Source of the DNA: Molanna angustata
Taxonomy: Eukaryota > Arthropoda > Insecta > Trichoptera > Molannidae
Direction: 5' to 3'
NCBI GenBank assembly: GCA_963576475.1
Contig: OY754978.1
Location: 11,524,799-11,588,798 of the forward strand
DNA length: 64,000 nucleotides
The position numbers and the translations under genes are program-made. This document shows positions 12,071 through 23,835 of the stretch, one piece after another. Each line of letters starts with the position of its first letter. Position 1 is the stretch's first letter. Under the pieces are notes generated by a model. The model ran no database searches and was not told the DNA's origin. It saw only the letters and a program-made list of their open reading frames with translations.

Positions 12071-12355
12071 ACCGGCTTAGAATAGTGCTTCCACTCTTTT
12101 CTATTATTGTTTTCGAGTGTCCCGTAAGAGCCGGGTAATCGAAAATACACCAGGCAACAATAACATCTCACATAGTTCAGCAATGAGGTACACCACCCAT
12201 TCTGAATATAGTGCCTTTTTAGGTGAGACTGCTGTGTGGGTATACACAGATATGTTGTGCTCCCTGTTATAAGGCAATGCACACCCGCACACCTTTCGCT
12301 GGTTACCCCACATTGTGGGAAATGCCGTGATAGTGTGAATGAATGGATGAATGAA
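12071..12355 (+). repeat. Interspersed repeat family C, longest copy
   Basis: The order is TTAGAATAGTGCTTCCACTC, AAGAGCCGGGTAATCGAAAA, ACATCTCACATAGTTCAGCA, CACCCATTCTGAAT, CACACCTTTCGCTGG, CCCCACATTGTGGGAAATGC, then a (GAAT)n-like end at 12338-12355. The conserved right end and simple-repeat tail suggest a retroelement 3' end, but no coding similarity was recognised on either strand. Confidence 0.6.
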
Positions 12356-12426
12356 TAATTTGAATACAGACAGGAGTTGTCACTACCGATATTCATCAAT
12401 TGTAAAACAACTTTAGTTTTTTTATA

Positions 12427-12537
12427 GCTTCTCTGGTAACTGACAGGTACTTTGACTTATATTAATTTAACATGCACCCAATAACAATTTACCAGATTCT
12501 GGAGACTTAGGGTATTTATCGTCACACTAATCGAGTG
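12427..12537 (-). repeat. SINE-A, truncated copy
   Basis: GCTTCTCTGGTAACTGACAG and CATGCACCCAATAACAATTT match the 3' half of SINE-A with more substitutions than other copies. The head is missing; similarity is lost after the (C)GTCACACTAAT at about 12530. Confidence 0.6.
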
Positions 12538-13337
12538 GGTTGTAGCCAACACTAAACTCTTCACACCTTTTAATTGTTTATTTTTTTTTCTTGAAAGGTT
12601 GACAATCACTAAGTGCATTTTTATGAAGTACATTTTTATTAGATTCTTAATCAAATATAAGATTACCAGAAGACAAAAGTTTTCACAATACACCATACAC
12701 ACAAAAACATTGTCACGGAAATCATTGTTTGCATTTTCTACATGATACCTGTTGAGAAATTTGAAGTAAAATTGCATTACAAGCAAGATGAGCATGTATG
12801 AGACAATGTATCAATGTTGATGAGGCGATGTATGTATCAAGAGGAATAAATTTAATTATTATGTTAAAAATTAATATTGTGGAAATATTTTTATATAATT
12901 ATTTATATTTATAATTTTATTAGTACCTATGCGTTTTTAAAAATCTATTTTTTATTACCGAAATATTAACGTAATTTTATTTTTACCAAGATGCTCAAGT
13001 TACTGATGATTTAACAAGAACATTGCCTGAAATATACAGTAGGTTTACTTTACGTGTAAATCAGTCAAAATAGCCCCTAAGTTGGGTAACGTTCATTGTT
13101 GCTAAATCTCATCGGAAGAGGTGGAAAAAGCAAAGTGTTTATTAAAATGGAATCGTTTATGAGAGGTAGTAAAGAGGACCTCCTGTGGATATTCCTGTGG
13201 AAGGGCAGAAAGAAGCAAAACTTAAAGCTTTATAAAACTTTAGATAGGGAGCTTGGGGTGAAAGTTCGAGAATGATGCGAATTCGTGTTCTGACGTTGGA
13301 AGCAAACAATATTTTTTGACGTTTGATTTTAGCGTTT

Positions 13338-14403
13338 TCCAACTGTCGATTTGTTCAGGAGAACTTTGTTCTCTTAACATATCGACAATGTATCAAGCCA
13401 GAATACGCGAGAATTGTATGGAGAGGTCTACTTTTTTCACGGCTTTTCCAACTTTGAAGTAAAAAAACACCAACTTAGAGGCTTCGCAGCATATATGTTC
13501 CATACACGGATTTACTCAGAATTCGGAGTAGAACATTTCGTGTGTCTGTGTGTGTGTGTGTCTGTGTGTGTGTCTGTGTGTGTGTGTGTGTCTGTGTGTG
13601 TGTGTGTCTGTGTGTGTGTCTGTGTGTCCGTCCCCCCCTTATAACTTTTGATCCGCTCAATTTACAGAGCCTAAAATTTCAGAATATATAAACAGTTACA
13701 GGCCTACAAAACTTTTATACTCGGAATTTTGAATTTTTGTTTCAGTCAGGGGTTATCAACTTTTGAATTTTTATTTTATTTTTCCATATATCTCAGAAAC
13801 CATAAACGCTAGAACGCTGAAAATTGGTACAAACATAGACAAATACAAAATCTCAAATGAGTTTTTTCAAAAAAATTCCAGGGTTTCTCAAACATTTTTT
13901 ATTAAGAAAAATATTTTTTTTATGATAAATTTATGAGTTTAACTGCCTATATTTCCAAAACTTTTACAATTATCAAAAAAAGCCGAAACACCCCAACTAG
14001 ATAATTTAATTTTCTATAAAAAATATTAACATTGTTGTAGAAGATCTCAATTTTTTTTTAACAATTTTTTTAAAAATTGAATTTAGTGACGACATCGCTT
14101 CATACATTTTGTATGGCAGTCGCCTATACACAATATGTAAGAAGACTTAATAGTTTGATACTTCATCTCCAAACATACATACATACCATCATGCTATTTG
14201 CATATTCTGGGTAGGAAAAAAGGAACTTCCTCCAAACTATCCTATCTTGACATACATACCTACATAATATATGTTGTATAGAAAACAAAATATCTGAAAA
14301 TATTCAATAATTTTTATTTATGGGTTTATAGTTTGGTACATATTCTTCAACTATACATACTATCGCTATCGACAGTTGGATCTCATGTGTTACATGCAAC
14401 TAG
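13338..14403 (+). mobile_element. Helitron-like element (HINE/DINE-1 type), copy 1
   Basis: It begins TCCAACTGTCGAT and has the inverted form ATCGACAGTTGGA near its 3' end (subterminal inverted repeats). This is followed by the hairpin CATGT-gtt-ACATG and the terminus CAACTAG before a T. A TGTGTCTG-type microsatellite lies at 13540-13628. Subterminal inverted repeats, an internal microsatellite, a 3' hairpin and CTAG are the signature of non-autonomous Helentron-associated elements. No Rep/helicase is encoded. Diagnostic variants (for example CATAATATATGTTG near 14266) are shared with copy 6. Confidence 0.75.
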
Positions 14404-14412
14404 TTTTATTAA

Positions 14413-15329
14413 TCCAACTGTCGATTTGTTCAGGAGAACTTTGTTCTCTTAACATATCGACAATGTATCAAGCCAGAATACGCGAGAATTGTATGGAGAG
14501 GTCTACTTTTTTCACGGCTTTTCCAACTTTGAAGTCAAAAAACACCAACTTAGAGGCTTCGCAGCATATATGTTCCATACACGGATTTACTCAGAATTCG
14601 GAGTAGAACATTTCGTGTGTCTGTGTGTGTGTGTGTCTGTGTGTCTGTGTGTGTGTCTGTGTGTCTGTGTGTGTGTGTGTCTGTGTGTCCGTCCCCCCCT
14701 TATAACTTTTGATCAGCTCAATTTACAGAGCCTAAAATTTCAGAATATATAAACAGTTACAGGCCTACAAAACTTTTATACTCGGAATTTAGAATTTTTG
14801 TTTCAGTCAGGGGTTATCAACTTTTGAATTTTTATTTTATTTTACCATATATCTCAGAAACCATAAACGGTAGAACGCTGAAAATTGGTACAAACATAGA
14901 CAAATACAAAATATCAAATTAATTTTTTCAAAAAAATTCCAGGGTTTCTCAAACATTTTTTATTAAGAAAAATATTTTTTTTATGATAAATTTATGAGTT
15001 TAACTGCCTATATTTCCAAAACTTTTACAATTATCGAAAAAAGCCGAAACACCCCAACTAGATAATTTAATTTTCTATAAAAAATATTAACATTGTAGTA
15101 GAAGATCTCATTTTTTTTGTAACAATTTTTTTAAAAATTGAATTTAGTGACGACATCGCTTCATACATTTTGTATGGCAGTCGCCTATACACAATATGTA
15201 AGAAGACTTAATAGTTTGTTACTTCATCTCCAAACATACATACATACCATCATGCAATTTGCATATTCTGGGTAGGAAAAAGGATCTTCTTCCATACTAT
15301 CCTATCTTGACATACATACCTACATATTT
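14413..15329 (+). mobile_element. Helitron-like element, copy 2 (3' end missing)
   Basis: Same 5' end, microsatellite (14620-14690) and body as copy 1. It stops at CCTACATATTT where the next copy begins, so it lacks the terminal ~130 bp with the subterminal repeat, hairpin and CTAG. It shares variants with copies 4 and 5 (TTGTAGTAGAAGATCTC, AAAAAGGATCTTCTTCC). Confidence 0.75.
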
Positions 15330-16375
15330 TCCAACTGTCGATTTGTTCAGGAGAACTTTGTTCTCTTAACATATCGACAATGTATCAAGCCAGAATACGC
15401 GAGAATTGTATGGAGAGGTCTACTTTTTTCACGGCTTTTCCAACTTTGAAGTCAAAAAACACCAACTTAGAGGCTTCGCAGCATATATGTTCCATACACG
15501 GATTTACTCAGAATTCGGAGTAGAACATTTCGTGTGTCTGTGTGTGTGTGTGTCTGTGTGTGTGTCTGTGTGTCTGTGTGTGTGTCTGTGTGTCTGTGTG
15601 TCCGTCCCCCCCTTATAACTTTTGATCCGCTCAATTTACAGAGCCCAAAATTTCAGAATATATACACAGTTATAGGCCTACAAAACTTTTTTACTCAGAA
15701 TTTCGAATTTTTGTTTTAGTCAGGGGTTATCAACTTTTGAATTTTTACTTTATTTTTTCATATATCTCAGAAACCATAAAAGCTAGAACGCTGAAAATTG
15801 GTACAAATATAGACAAATACAAAATCTCAAATTAATTTATTCAAAAAAATTCCAGGGTTTCTCAAACATTTTTTATTAAGAAAAATATTTTTTTTATGAT
15901 AAATTTATGAGTTTAACTGCCTATATTTCCAAACTTTTTAAAAATATCGAAAAAAGCCGAAACACCCCAACTAGATAATTTAATTTTCTATAAAAAATAC
16001 AAACATTGTATTTGTACATCCCAAATTTTTTTTAACAATTTTTATAAAAATAGAATTTAGTGACGACATCGCTTCATACAATTTATATGGCAGTCGCCTA
16101 TACACAATATGTAAGAAGACTTAATAGTTTGATAGGATTTTAATATCCAAACAAACATACAGAACCATCATGCTATTTTCATTTTCTGGGTAGGAAAAAA
16201 GGAACTTCCTCCATACTATCCTATCTTGACATACATACCTACATATGTTGTATAGAAAACAAAATATCTGAAAATATTCAATAATTTGTATTTATGGGTT
16301 TATAGTTTGGTACATACTTCAACTATACATACTATCGCTATCGACAGTTGGATCTCATGTGTTACATGCAACTAG
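15330..16375 (+). mobile_element. Helitron-like element, copy 3 (chimeric)
   Basis: The first ~310 bp, including the exact microsatellite pattern at 15537-15602, match copies 4 and 5. The rest is visibly more diverged (ATATACACAGTTATAGGCC, TTTGTACATCCCAAATT). It ends in the hairpin and CTAG at 16372-16375. This looks like recombination or gene conversion between an old and a young copy. Confidence 0.75.
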
Positions 16376-16497
16376 TTATAATAACCTTGCACAACAATCT
16401 ATTCAGTGGCAGTTCATTGTACCTAGATTGCCGCATCACGGCGGTTTATGGGAGTCTGCAATTAAGTCTGCAAAATTTCATATCAAACGATAAATAA
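16376..16497. other. Spacer between Helitron-like copies
   Basis: These 122 bp are not part of the repeat unit and contain GCCGCATCACGGCGGTTTATG. This is probably pre-existing host DNA between copies 3 and 4; no other copy was noticed in the window. Confidence 0.5.
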
Positions 16498-17410
16498 TCC
16501 AACTGTCGATTTGTTCAGGAGAACTTTGTTCTCTTAACATATCGACAATGTATCAAGCCAGAATACGCGAGAATTGTATGGAGAGGTCTACTTTTTTCAC
16601 GGCTTTTCCAACTTTGAAGTCAAAAAACACCAACTTAGAGGCTTCGCAGCATATATGTTCCATACACGGATTTACTCAGAATTCGGAGTAGAACATTTCG
16701 TGTGTCTGTGTGTGTGTGTGTCTGTGTGTGTGTCTGTGTGTCTGTGTGTGTGTCTGTGTGTCTGTGTGTCCGTCCCCCCCTTATAACTTTTGATCCGCTC
16801 AATTTACAGAGCCTAAAATTTCAGAATATATAAACAGTTACAGGCCTACAAAACTTTTATACTCGGAATTTTGAATTTTTGTTTCAGTCAGGGGTTATCA
16901 ACTTTTGAATTTTTATTTTATTTTTCCATATATCTCAGAAACCATAAACGGTAGAACGCTGAAAATTGGTACAAACATAGACAAATACAAAATCTCAAAT
17001 TAGTTTTTTCAAAAAAATTCCAGGGTTTCTCAAACATTTTTTATTAAGAAAAATATTTTTTTTATGATAAATTTATGAGTTTAACTGCCTATATTTCCAA
17101 AACTTTTACAATTATCGAAAAAAGCCGAAACACCCCAACTAGATAATTTAATTTTCTATAAAAAATATTAACATTGTAGTAGAAGATCTCATTTTTTTTG
17201 TAACAATTTTTTTAAAAATTGAATTTAGTGACGACATCGCTTCATACATTTTGTATGGCAGTCGCCTATACACAATATGTAAGAAGACTTAATAGTTTGT
17301 TACTTCATCTCCAAACATACATACATACCATCATGCAATTTGCATATTCTGGGTAGGAAAAAGGATCTTCTTCCATACTATCCTATCTTGACATACATAC
17401 CTACATATTT
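16498..17410 (+). mobile_element. Helitron-like element, copy 4, left part (split by copy 5)
   Basis: The element starts TCCAACTGTCGAT and is interrupted at CCTACATATTT. The missing 3' end is found on the far side of copy 5 at 18453-18581, so copy 5 inserted into copy 4. Body and microsatellite are nearly identical to copy 5. Confidence 0.8.
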
Positions 17411-18452
17411 TCCAACTGTCGATTTGTTCAGGAGAACTTTGTTCTCTTAACATATCGACAATGTATCAAGCCAGAATACGCGAGAATTGTATGGAGAGGT
17501 CTACTTTTTTCACGGCTTTTCCAACTTTGAAGTCAAAAAACACCAACTTAGAGGCTTCGCAGCATATATGTTCCATACACGGATTTACTCAGAATTCGGA
17601 GTAGAACATTTCGTGTGTCTGTGTGTGTGTGTGTCTGTGTGTGTGTCTGTGTGTCTGTGTGTGTGTCTGTGTGTCTGTGTGTCCGTCCCCCCCTTATAAC
17701 TTTTGATCCGCTCAATTTACAGAGCCTAAAATTTCAGAATATATAAACAGTTACAGGCCTACAAAACTTTTATACTCGGAATTTTGAATTTTTGTTTCAG
17801 TCAGGGGTTATCAACTTTTGAATTTTTATTTTATTTTTCCATATATCTCAGAAACCATAAACGGTAGAACGCTGAAAATTGGTACAAACATAGACAAATA
17901 CAAAATCTCAAATTAGTTTTTTCAAAAAAATTCCAGGGTTTCTCAAACATTTTTTATTAAGAAAAATATTTTTTTTATGATAAATTTATGAGTTTAACTG
18001 CCTATATTTCCAAAACTTTTACAATTATCGAAAAAAGCCGAAACACCCCAACTAGATAATTTAATTTTCTATAAAAAATATTAACATTGTAGTAGAAGAT
18101 CTCAATTTTTTTTTAACAATTTTTTTAAAAATTGAATTTAGTGACGACATCGCTTCATACATTTTGTATGGCAGTCGCCTATACACAATATGTAAGAAGA
18201 CTTAATAGTTTGTTACTTCATCTCCAAACATACATACATACCATCATGCAATTTGCATATTCTGGGTAGGAAAAAGGATCTTCTTCCATACTATCCTATC
18301 TTGACATACATACCTACATATGTTGTATAGAAAACAAAATATCTGAAAATATTCAATAATTTGTATCTATGGGTTTATAGTTTGGTACATATTCTTCAAC
18401 TATACATACTATCGCTATCGACAGTTGGATCTCATGTGTTACATGCAACTAG
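17411..18452 (+). mobile_element. Helitron-like element, copy 5 (inserted in copy 4)
   Basis: Complete from TCCAACTGTCGAT to CTAG at 18449-18452. The flanks CCTACATATTT and TGTATAGAAAAC rejoin to the sequence of intact copies (CCTACATATGTTGTATAG) with one base change and no target duplication, consistent with insertion between two Ts. Confidence 0.8.
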
Positions 18453-18581
18453 TGTATAGAAAACAAAATATCTGAAAATATTCAATAATTTGTATCTATG
18501 GGTTTATAGTTTGGTACATATTCTTCAACTATACATACTATCGCTATCGACAGTTGGATCTCATGTGTTACATGCAACTAG
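18453..18581 (+). mobile_element. 3' end of split copy 4
   Basis: TGTATAGAAAACAAAATATC through the subterminal repeat, the hairpin CATGTGTTACATG and CTAG at 18578-18581. It is a direct repeat of the preceding 129 bp, explained by nesting of copy 5. Confidence 0.75.
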
Positions 18582-18585
18582 TTTA

Positions 18586-19623
18586 TCCAACTGTCGATTT
18601 GTTCAGGAGAACTTTGTTCTCTTAACATATCGACAATGTATCAAGCCAGAATACGCGAGAATTGTATGGAGAGGTCTACTTTTTTCACGGCTTTTCCAAC
18701 TTTGAAGTCAAAAAACACCAACTTAGAGGCTTCGCAGCATATATGTTCCATACACGGATTTACTCAGAATTTGGAGTAGAACATTTCGTGTGTCTGTGTG
18801 TGTGTGTGTCTGTGTGTGTGTGTGTGTCTGTGTGTGTGTCTGTGTGTCCGTCCCCCCCTTATAACTTTTGATCCGCTCAATTTACAGAGCCTAAAATTTC
18901 AGAATATATAAACAGTTACAGGCCTACAAAACTTTTATACTCGGAATTTTGAATTTTTGTTTCAGTCAGGGGTTATCAACTTTTGAATTTTTATTTTATT
19001 TTTCCATATATCTCAGAAACCATAAACGCTAGAACGCTGAAAATTGGTACAAACATAGACAAATACAAAATCTCAAATGAGTTTTTTCAAAAAAATTCCA
19101 GGGTTTCTCAAACATTTTTTATTAAGAAAAATATTTTTTTTATGATAAATTTATGAGTTTAACTGCCTATATTTCCAAAACTTTTACAATTATCAAAAAA
19201 AGCCGAAACACCCCAACTAGATAATTTAATTTTCTATAAAAAATATTAACATTGTTGTAGAAGATCTCAATTTTTTTTTAACAATTTTTTTAAAAATTGA
19301 ATTTAGTGACGACATCGCTTCATACATTTTGTATGGCAGTCGCTTATACACAATATGTAAGAAGACTTAATAGTTTGATACTTCATCTCCAAACATACAT
19401 ACATACCATCATGCTATTTGCATATTCTGGGTAGGAAAAAAGGAACTTCCTCCAAACTATCCTATCTTGACATACATACCTACATAATATATGTTGTATA
19501 GAAAACAAAATATCTGAAAATATTCAATAATTTTTATTTATGGGTTTATAGTTTGGTACATATTCTTCAACTATACATACTATCGCTATCGACAGTTGGA
19601 TCTCATGTGTTACATGCAACTAG
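18586..19623 (+). mobile_element. Helitron-like element, copy 6
   Basis: Complete copy with the same ends. Variants match copy 1 rather than its neighbours (AATCTCAAATGAG, TTGTTGTAGAAGATCTC, CTCCAAACTATCC); the microsatellite at 18788-18847 is shorter. Copies 1 and 6 bracket the array as near-identical sisters. Confidence 0.8.
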
Positions 19624-19738
19624 TCTACAATACAACACATCATATCAATCAATCAACAACGCCCTAATAGGCATTACCTCTTCTGTCACAAACATAAATA
19701 TCGGCCGATCTGATATAAAACTAGCAAGCAGTCTAAGA

Positions 19739-19918
19739 GCTCATTCCCACTTGTCGTGTGTCGGCACGATAAAATGTCGTGAGATCTATTGGCAATTAAT
19801 TTTAAATGAAGCTGATCACACTTACACGTGTGTTACAATTGTGAACAGCTCAATTTAAAATGTATAACCACTAGTCACACCACATTTTATCGTGCCCGAC
19901 ACACGACCATTGGGAACG
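19739..19918. mobile_element. Foldback element, family F
   Basis: The arms are long inverted repeats: CATTCCCACTTGTCGTGTGT...CACGATAAAATGTCGTG on the left, and CACATTTTATCGTG...CACACGACCATTGGGAACGG on the right. Similarity continues inward to a centre near 19830. It encodes nothing. A related, expanded element is at 44132. Confidence 0.7.
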
Positions 19919-20366
19919 GTCAGCAACCCGACCAAACTATCGGGCGATTAAAAGTATGTAAGCGAGTGCCCTTAATGTTCTATGAAATTTTATTTTTCTA
20001 CAAGACATTTCGCCTGGATAAGCCCTTTTAACAGATAAAAAGCATTAAGTAATTATAGATTTTCGTATATACATATTGACCATCTTATTAAAACTGACGA
20101 TAATTGTAATTCGCGATATAAAATAAAAACTTACTCTACTGTATATTAAATAATGTAATCAGCTGTTGTATTTCTGAATAAACAAATAAATAACAGAATT
20201 TCCTAGTAAGATGGCCATAGCATATTACTTATTATTAAATTATGCATTTATAAAATAAATAAATTCATTTAATAATAAGTAAATCAATCAATTGTTCAGT
20301 CTTTTCTTTATATTCCACCTTTTTATAATTGTTTTCAGTAAGATTATCGTTTTTTTTATTCGTTCA

Positions 20367-21325
20367 ATATGGCCATATCCGTGTATCAAAAATTGAAGAA
20401 TGAAAATAAAGGTGTGAAACTAAGTACTGTAAACGTACGTGATTTGATGTATGCAGATGACAAAGTGGTGATTGCTGAATGTGCGGATGAGTTACAGTAT
20501 TTAGTGAATAAAGTGTATGAAGGATGCCTGCAAAATGGACTGAGAATAAATGTTAGTAAATCTAAGATATTGTTATTTGAAAAGACTGAAAGTATAACTG
20601 CATGTATGATAAAAGTAGAGAACGAAAGGCTAGAACAAGTTGAGGAATATTTATAGTTGGGGAGTATGTTTGAACGGAATGGAAGACAAAAGAGTTGTGG
20701 CAGGGAATAGAATAAACGGAGCACTCAGACCAGTAATGTCCGATCCAAGCATCTCAAAGGAAGCCAAAATTACAGTACACAATGCAATTGTGGTGCCTAC
20801 TTTGGCGTATGCTTGTGAAACATGGACCTGGCAAAAGACACATGAAAGTAGAATAAATGCTGTAGAAATGAGATCACGAAGAAGAGTATGTAATAATGTA
20901 ATAGAACGATACATGATAGAATAAAAAATGAGGACATAAGGAGAGAATGCAAAATAAAGAGGATATTATATGTAATATTTAAAAAAAAAAAAAAAATGAA
21001 AGTGAATGCTTGAGGTGGTTTGGACATATTGAAAGAATGAACGATGAACGACTGACCAAAAAAATATACATGGGTGCAAGAGATGGAGTGAAGAGCAGAG
21101 GTCGCCCCAGAAAGGGATGGCATGATCATGTGAATGATATTTTGAAAGAAGGAAACATAAAAAGTTTGAACAATCGACGAGCATGTTTGAGACGATGCAT
21201 GGATGTAAAGGAAGCCAGAAATGTGTGCAAAATAAAAAGTATGGCGCTCGGTTCTCTCTGCTTACCCCGTAAGGGACATGGCGTGATGATATCTATGTAT
21301 GTATGTATGCATGTATGTATCAAAC
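20367..21325 (+). mobile_element. Non-LTR retrotransposon family R, 3' third with RT YADD box
   Basis: The first frame has VRDLMYADDKVVIAECADEL, the catalytic YADD box of reverse transcriptase, then GLRINVSKSKILLFE. After a stop at 20654 another frame carries NRINGALRPVM...KITVHNAIVVPTLAYACETW and HESRINAVEMRS. From 21010 it reads MRWFGHIERMNDERLTKKI...RGRPRKGWHDHVNDILKEG and RRACLRRCMDVKEARNVC. The end is CCCCGTAAGGGACATGGCG with an (ATGT)n tail. Stops, a poly(A) run at 20981 and frame changes make it dead. It is the longest copy of this family here. Confidence 0.8.
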
Positions 21326-21589
21326 AATTATTTTGTTAACTATCTTACATTTCGTCGCGCAGAAGTTTTATTTCTTTATTCTCAACTGGAATATTACCTA
21401 TGTACAACGCATTATATGTCGAGACCAAATGTATTTAACCAGGCTCGTTAGATTGAAATCCAGAATCAATATGTTTTTTTAACATTTGTTCTCAATGTAT
21501 CCATCGATAATATTGATTGAATGTAAGTTAGAACGTTTTCGAGATTGCTCTCATCTTCAGTTACTTCTTAATAATATAATGAAGTTTAT

Positions 21590-21819
21590 ATTTATTTATT
21601 TATTTATGTAGCTTCTCGGGCAACTAACAGGTACTATGACAAATACTTATTTGACACGCACCCATTAACAAGTTGCCACATTCTGGAGACTTACGATATT
21701 AATCGTCTCACAGATCCAGACTGAAAATACAATTAAAAACTGTGTCTCCACCGGGAATCGAACCCGGGACCCTTGGATCAGCAGTCAGATACCCAACCAA
21801 CTGAGCCATGAAGGCCGAC
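21590..21819 (-). repeat. SINE-A, full-length with (TTTA)n tail
   Basis: The minus-strand head is GTCGGCCTTCATGGCTCAGT, TTGGGTATCTGACTGCTGAT and CGGGTTCGATTCCCGGTGG. The body ends AGTTGCCCGAGAAGC and runs into an AAAT-type tail (21590-21608). Both pol III boxes are intact. It is one of the best copies in the window. Confidence 0.85.
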
Positions 21820-22529
21820 AAAAAAGAAGTTACTGAAGATTAGAGCAACCTCGAAAACGTTATTACTTACAAATTAAAAGTAGAAGTGGTATTTAGCAAA
21901 GAATTTGCACCATTATTATTGTTAGTATGAACTTGTTGGGTGGAATTGTTTTGTTTTGCTGACGCCTATGTTGAAAAACGTTGAATTCAACACGGTGCTA
22001 TGGTGTGCTGCACAGGTAGAATTGTCGGAACTCTGTGATGGCAATATTATATGATAAAGGGGATGATCTTTTGAGGGGGGGGGGGATAATCGGTAGACGG
22101 GGGTAAGGAGCAAGAAGGGAATGGCATTATTCGATGATTGCTACCGGAATGTTCTTGTGCCGATATTAATGTGCAAAGTGCACCATTTAAGGGATTTGTG
22201 AAGAATAAATGGAATAGAAAAGTAACTTGAAAGTGTCGGGAGGGAAATATGCTTCCAGTTATTGTCTGTTTCTTTTGACGATATAGACGATTATATAGAC
22301 GATGATATATATTCTACAATTTACAATGTGTATACAGAGTTTTTAAAATGGTTATTTAAAAAAAAAGTGAAAAACATAATATCTTCGTTAAGATAAGTCG
22401 GTTCCTGTAAACTTGGTCAAGTGGACGCAAATTTAGATTATTTATTTTTTTAATTAAAAAAAACGGATACCCAATACACAATATTTACAGATTATACAAT
22501 GATTACATATTTATGAATTATTCACCGCA

Positions 22530-22690
22530 TATGTAGCTCAGCAATGAGTTTCACAACCCATTCTGAATTCTTTTAAGATGAGAAGAGACTGGTGTGCTTC
22601 CTTTTATATGGTTATGCATATCCGCATACCTGCCGCTGGTTACCCCACACTGCGGGATATGCCGTGATAGTATGAATGAATGAGTGAACT
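22530..22690 (+). repeat. Interspersed repeat family C, right part
   Basis: TGTAGCTCAGCAATGAG, CCCATTCTGAAT, GAGACTGGTGTG and CCCCACACTGCGGGATATGC end in a GAAT-like tail. It lacks the left ~100 bp present at 12071. Confidence 0.6.
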
Positions 22691-22752
22691 TTGTGTCACA
22701 TTTTTATATTTTTCTTATTAATAATTTTCACTATATTCACGGGTGAGTTTGT

Positions 22753-22811
22753 TACTTGTTATTGGGTGCGTGTTAAATTATTGTTTGACATAGTTCCTGT
22801 TAATTGCCCGA
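22753..22811 (+). repeat. SINE-A, 3' fragment
   Basis: CTTGTTATTGGGTGCGTGTT and TTTGACATAGTTCCTGTTAA, ending at TTGCCCGAAAAA. Only the distal body remains. Confidence 0.65.
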
Positions 22812-23689
22812 AAAAAATATATAATAAAGTACATTTATATAAAAATGACTGGTTTTAAGAAAGTATTGGTTATTTATTCTTTTTTATTTGTACGACTTTA
22901 TCGCCGCGGTACTAAATAGTAGTTCTTTTTAAGAGGTCATATAACCCTAAATCTAGTGACTGAAAACATGATATATTAAAACCGCCTAACGCACTATGAA
23001 TTAACGTGTTAGCAAGGGTAACTATCGCGTGCGTTAAAAAGGGTGTATTATCGGATAAATCAAATTTGTTGATTTTTTGCATTTTAAGAACAAACCTTAC
23101 TTGAAATGATAAAGACTTTATCGGTCATTCACTTTGATTTTGTCCACTGTTTAAGCATATAAAAGATTTATTTCTCCATGACACATAGTTACGAAGTAAT
23201 TAAAAAAAAATGTAATAAAAAATGATATTATTAATATTCTTTTAAGATGAATAAAGGCTGAATTTTCGAATTATGTGACGATTATTCACAAGAGAAATGT
23301 TGAAAATACATATTGTACTTTTTATAGAAACACACTGTAAAACATATTTGAGGAATTCGATTTGTAATTGGGGTGTTTAGGTTTATATGCTCCCTTAAAT
23401 CAAAAAAAGATTACTAAGGAAAGAATGTTGAAATTAAATAAATGTTATTTTTATGTAAGTTAAAATCAACTAATATATCAAATAATCACGACTGCCCTCG
23501 TACCATTGGATACTTCATTTTTAAAATGAATAGACGCGCGACATTAAAATTGGTTTATTTGATATTGTTAATTTTTGTTTTATAGTTTTCTTGATTTTAC
23601 TCATAAGCATATTAAAATACTGTTAATTTCTCATTCTTAATTATTTTATACCACACAAGATCGATAGGTCTGGGTACTAAAGGGCCGAC

Positions 23690-23735
23690 TCCAAATGAAC
23701 TGGGAAGAAGCAAGGAAGAAGAAGAATAATAATTT
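23690..23735 (+). repeat. LINE 3' tail fragment with (GAA)n
   Basis: GACTCCAAATGAACTGGGAA followed by AGAAGAAGAA resembles the end of a lepidopteran RTE-like element. A related 60-bp piece (CCGGATGAACTGGGA) is at 41278. Confidence 0.4.
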
Positions 23736-23835
23736 TATACAACACACTACCAAATCGTGGCCCCGCTTCAAAGTAAATTGGTTGCAAAATGATTATTATA
23801 AATATATTATTAAAGAGTTATGTAAATAGACTCAC

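Larger units (their letters stand above)
1..23835 (-). other. Presumed prickle intron continuing past the left edge
   Basis: After the donor at 23835 no LIM-domain exon (spaced Cys/His pairs) was recognised down to position 1. Besides the repeats listed, I see nothing supportable in 2374-4185, 5336-5765, 6091-6690, 7466-7720, 8680-9950, 11069-12070, 12540-13337, 19920-20366, 21820-22525 and 22812-23685. A piece at 11740-12005 is GC-richer (CTCACCCCAGACCCATCG) but unidentified. Very short exons could be missed by eye. Confidence 0.5.

Noticed and set aside
13414..18871. A ~70-residue frame (MYGEVYFFHGFSNFEV...CLCVCVSV) repeated in all six Helitron-like copies
   Set aside because: Its identity follows from recent duplication of the DNA; half of it is translated microsatellite, and no domain or independent coding signal is visible.
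21700..21819. tRNA gene call at SINE-A and SINE-B heads
   Set aside because: A and B boxes are present, but the sequence fuses to a SINE body, recurs many times and does not give a complete cloverleaf.
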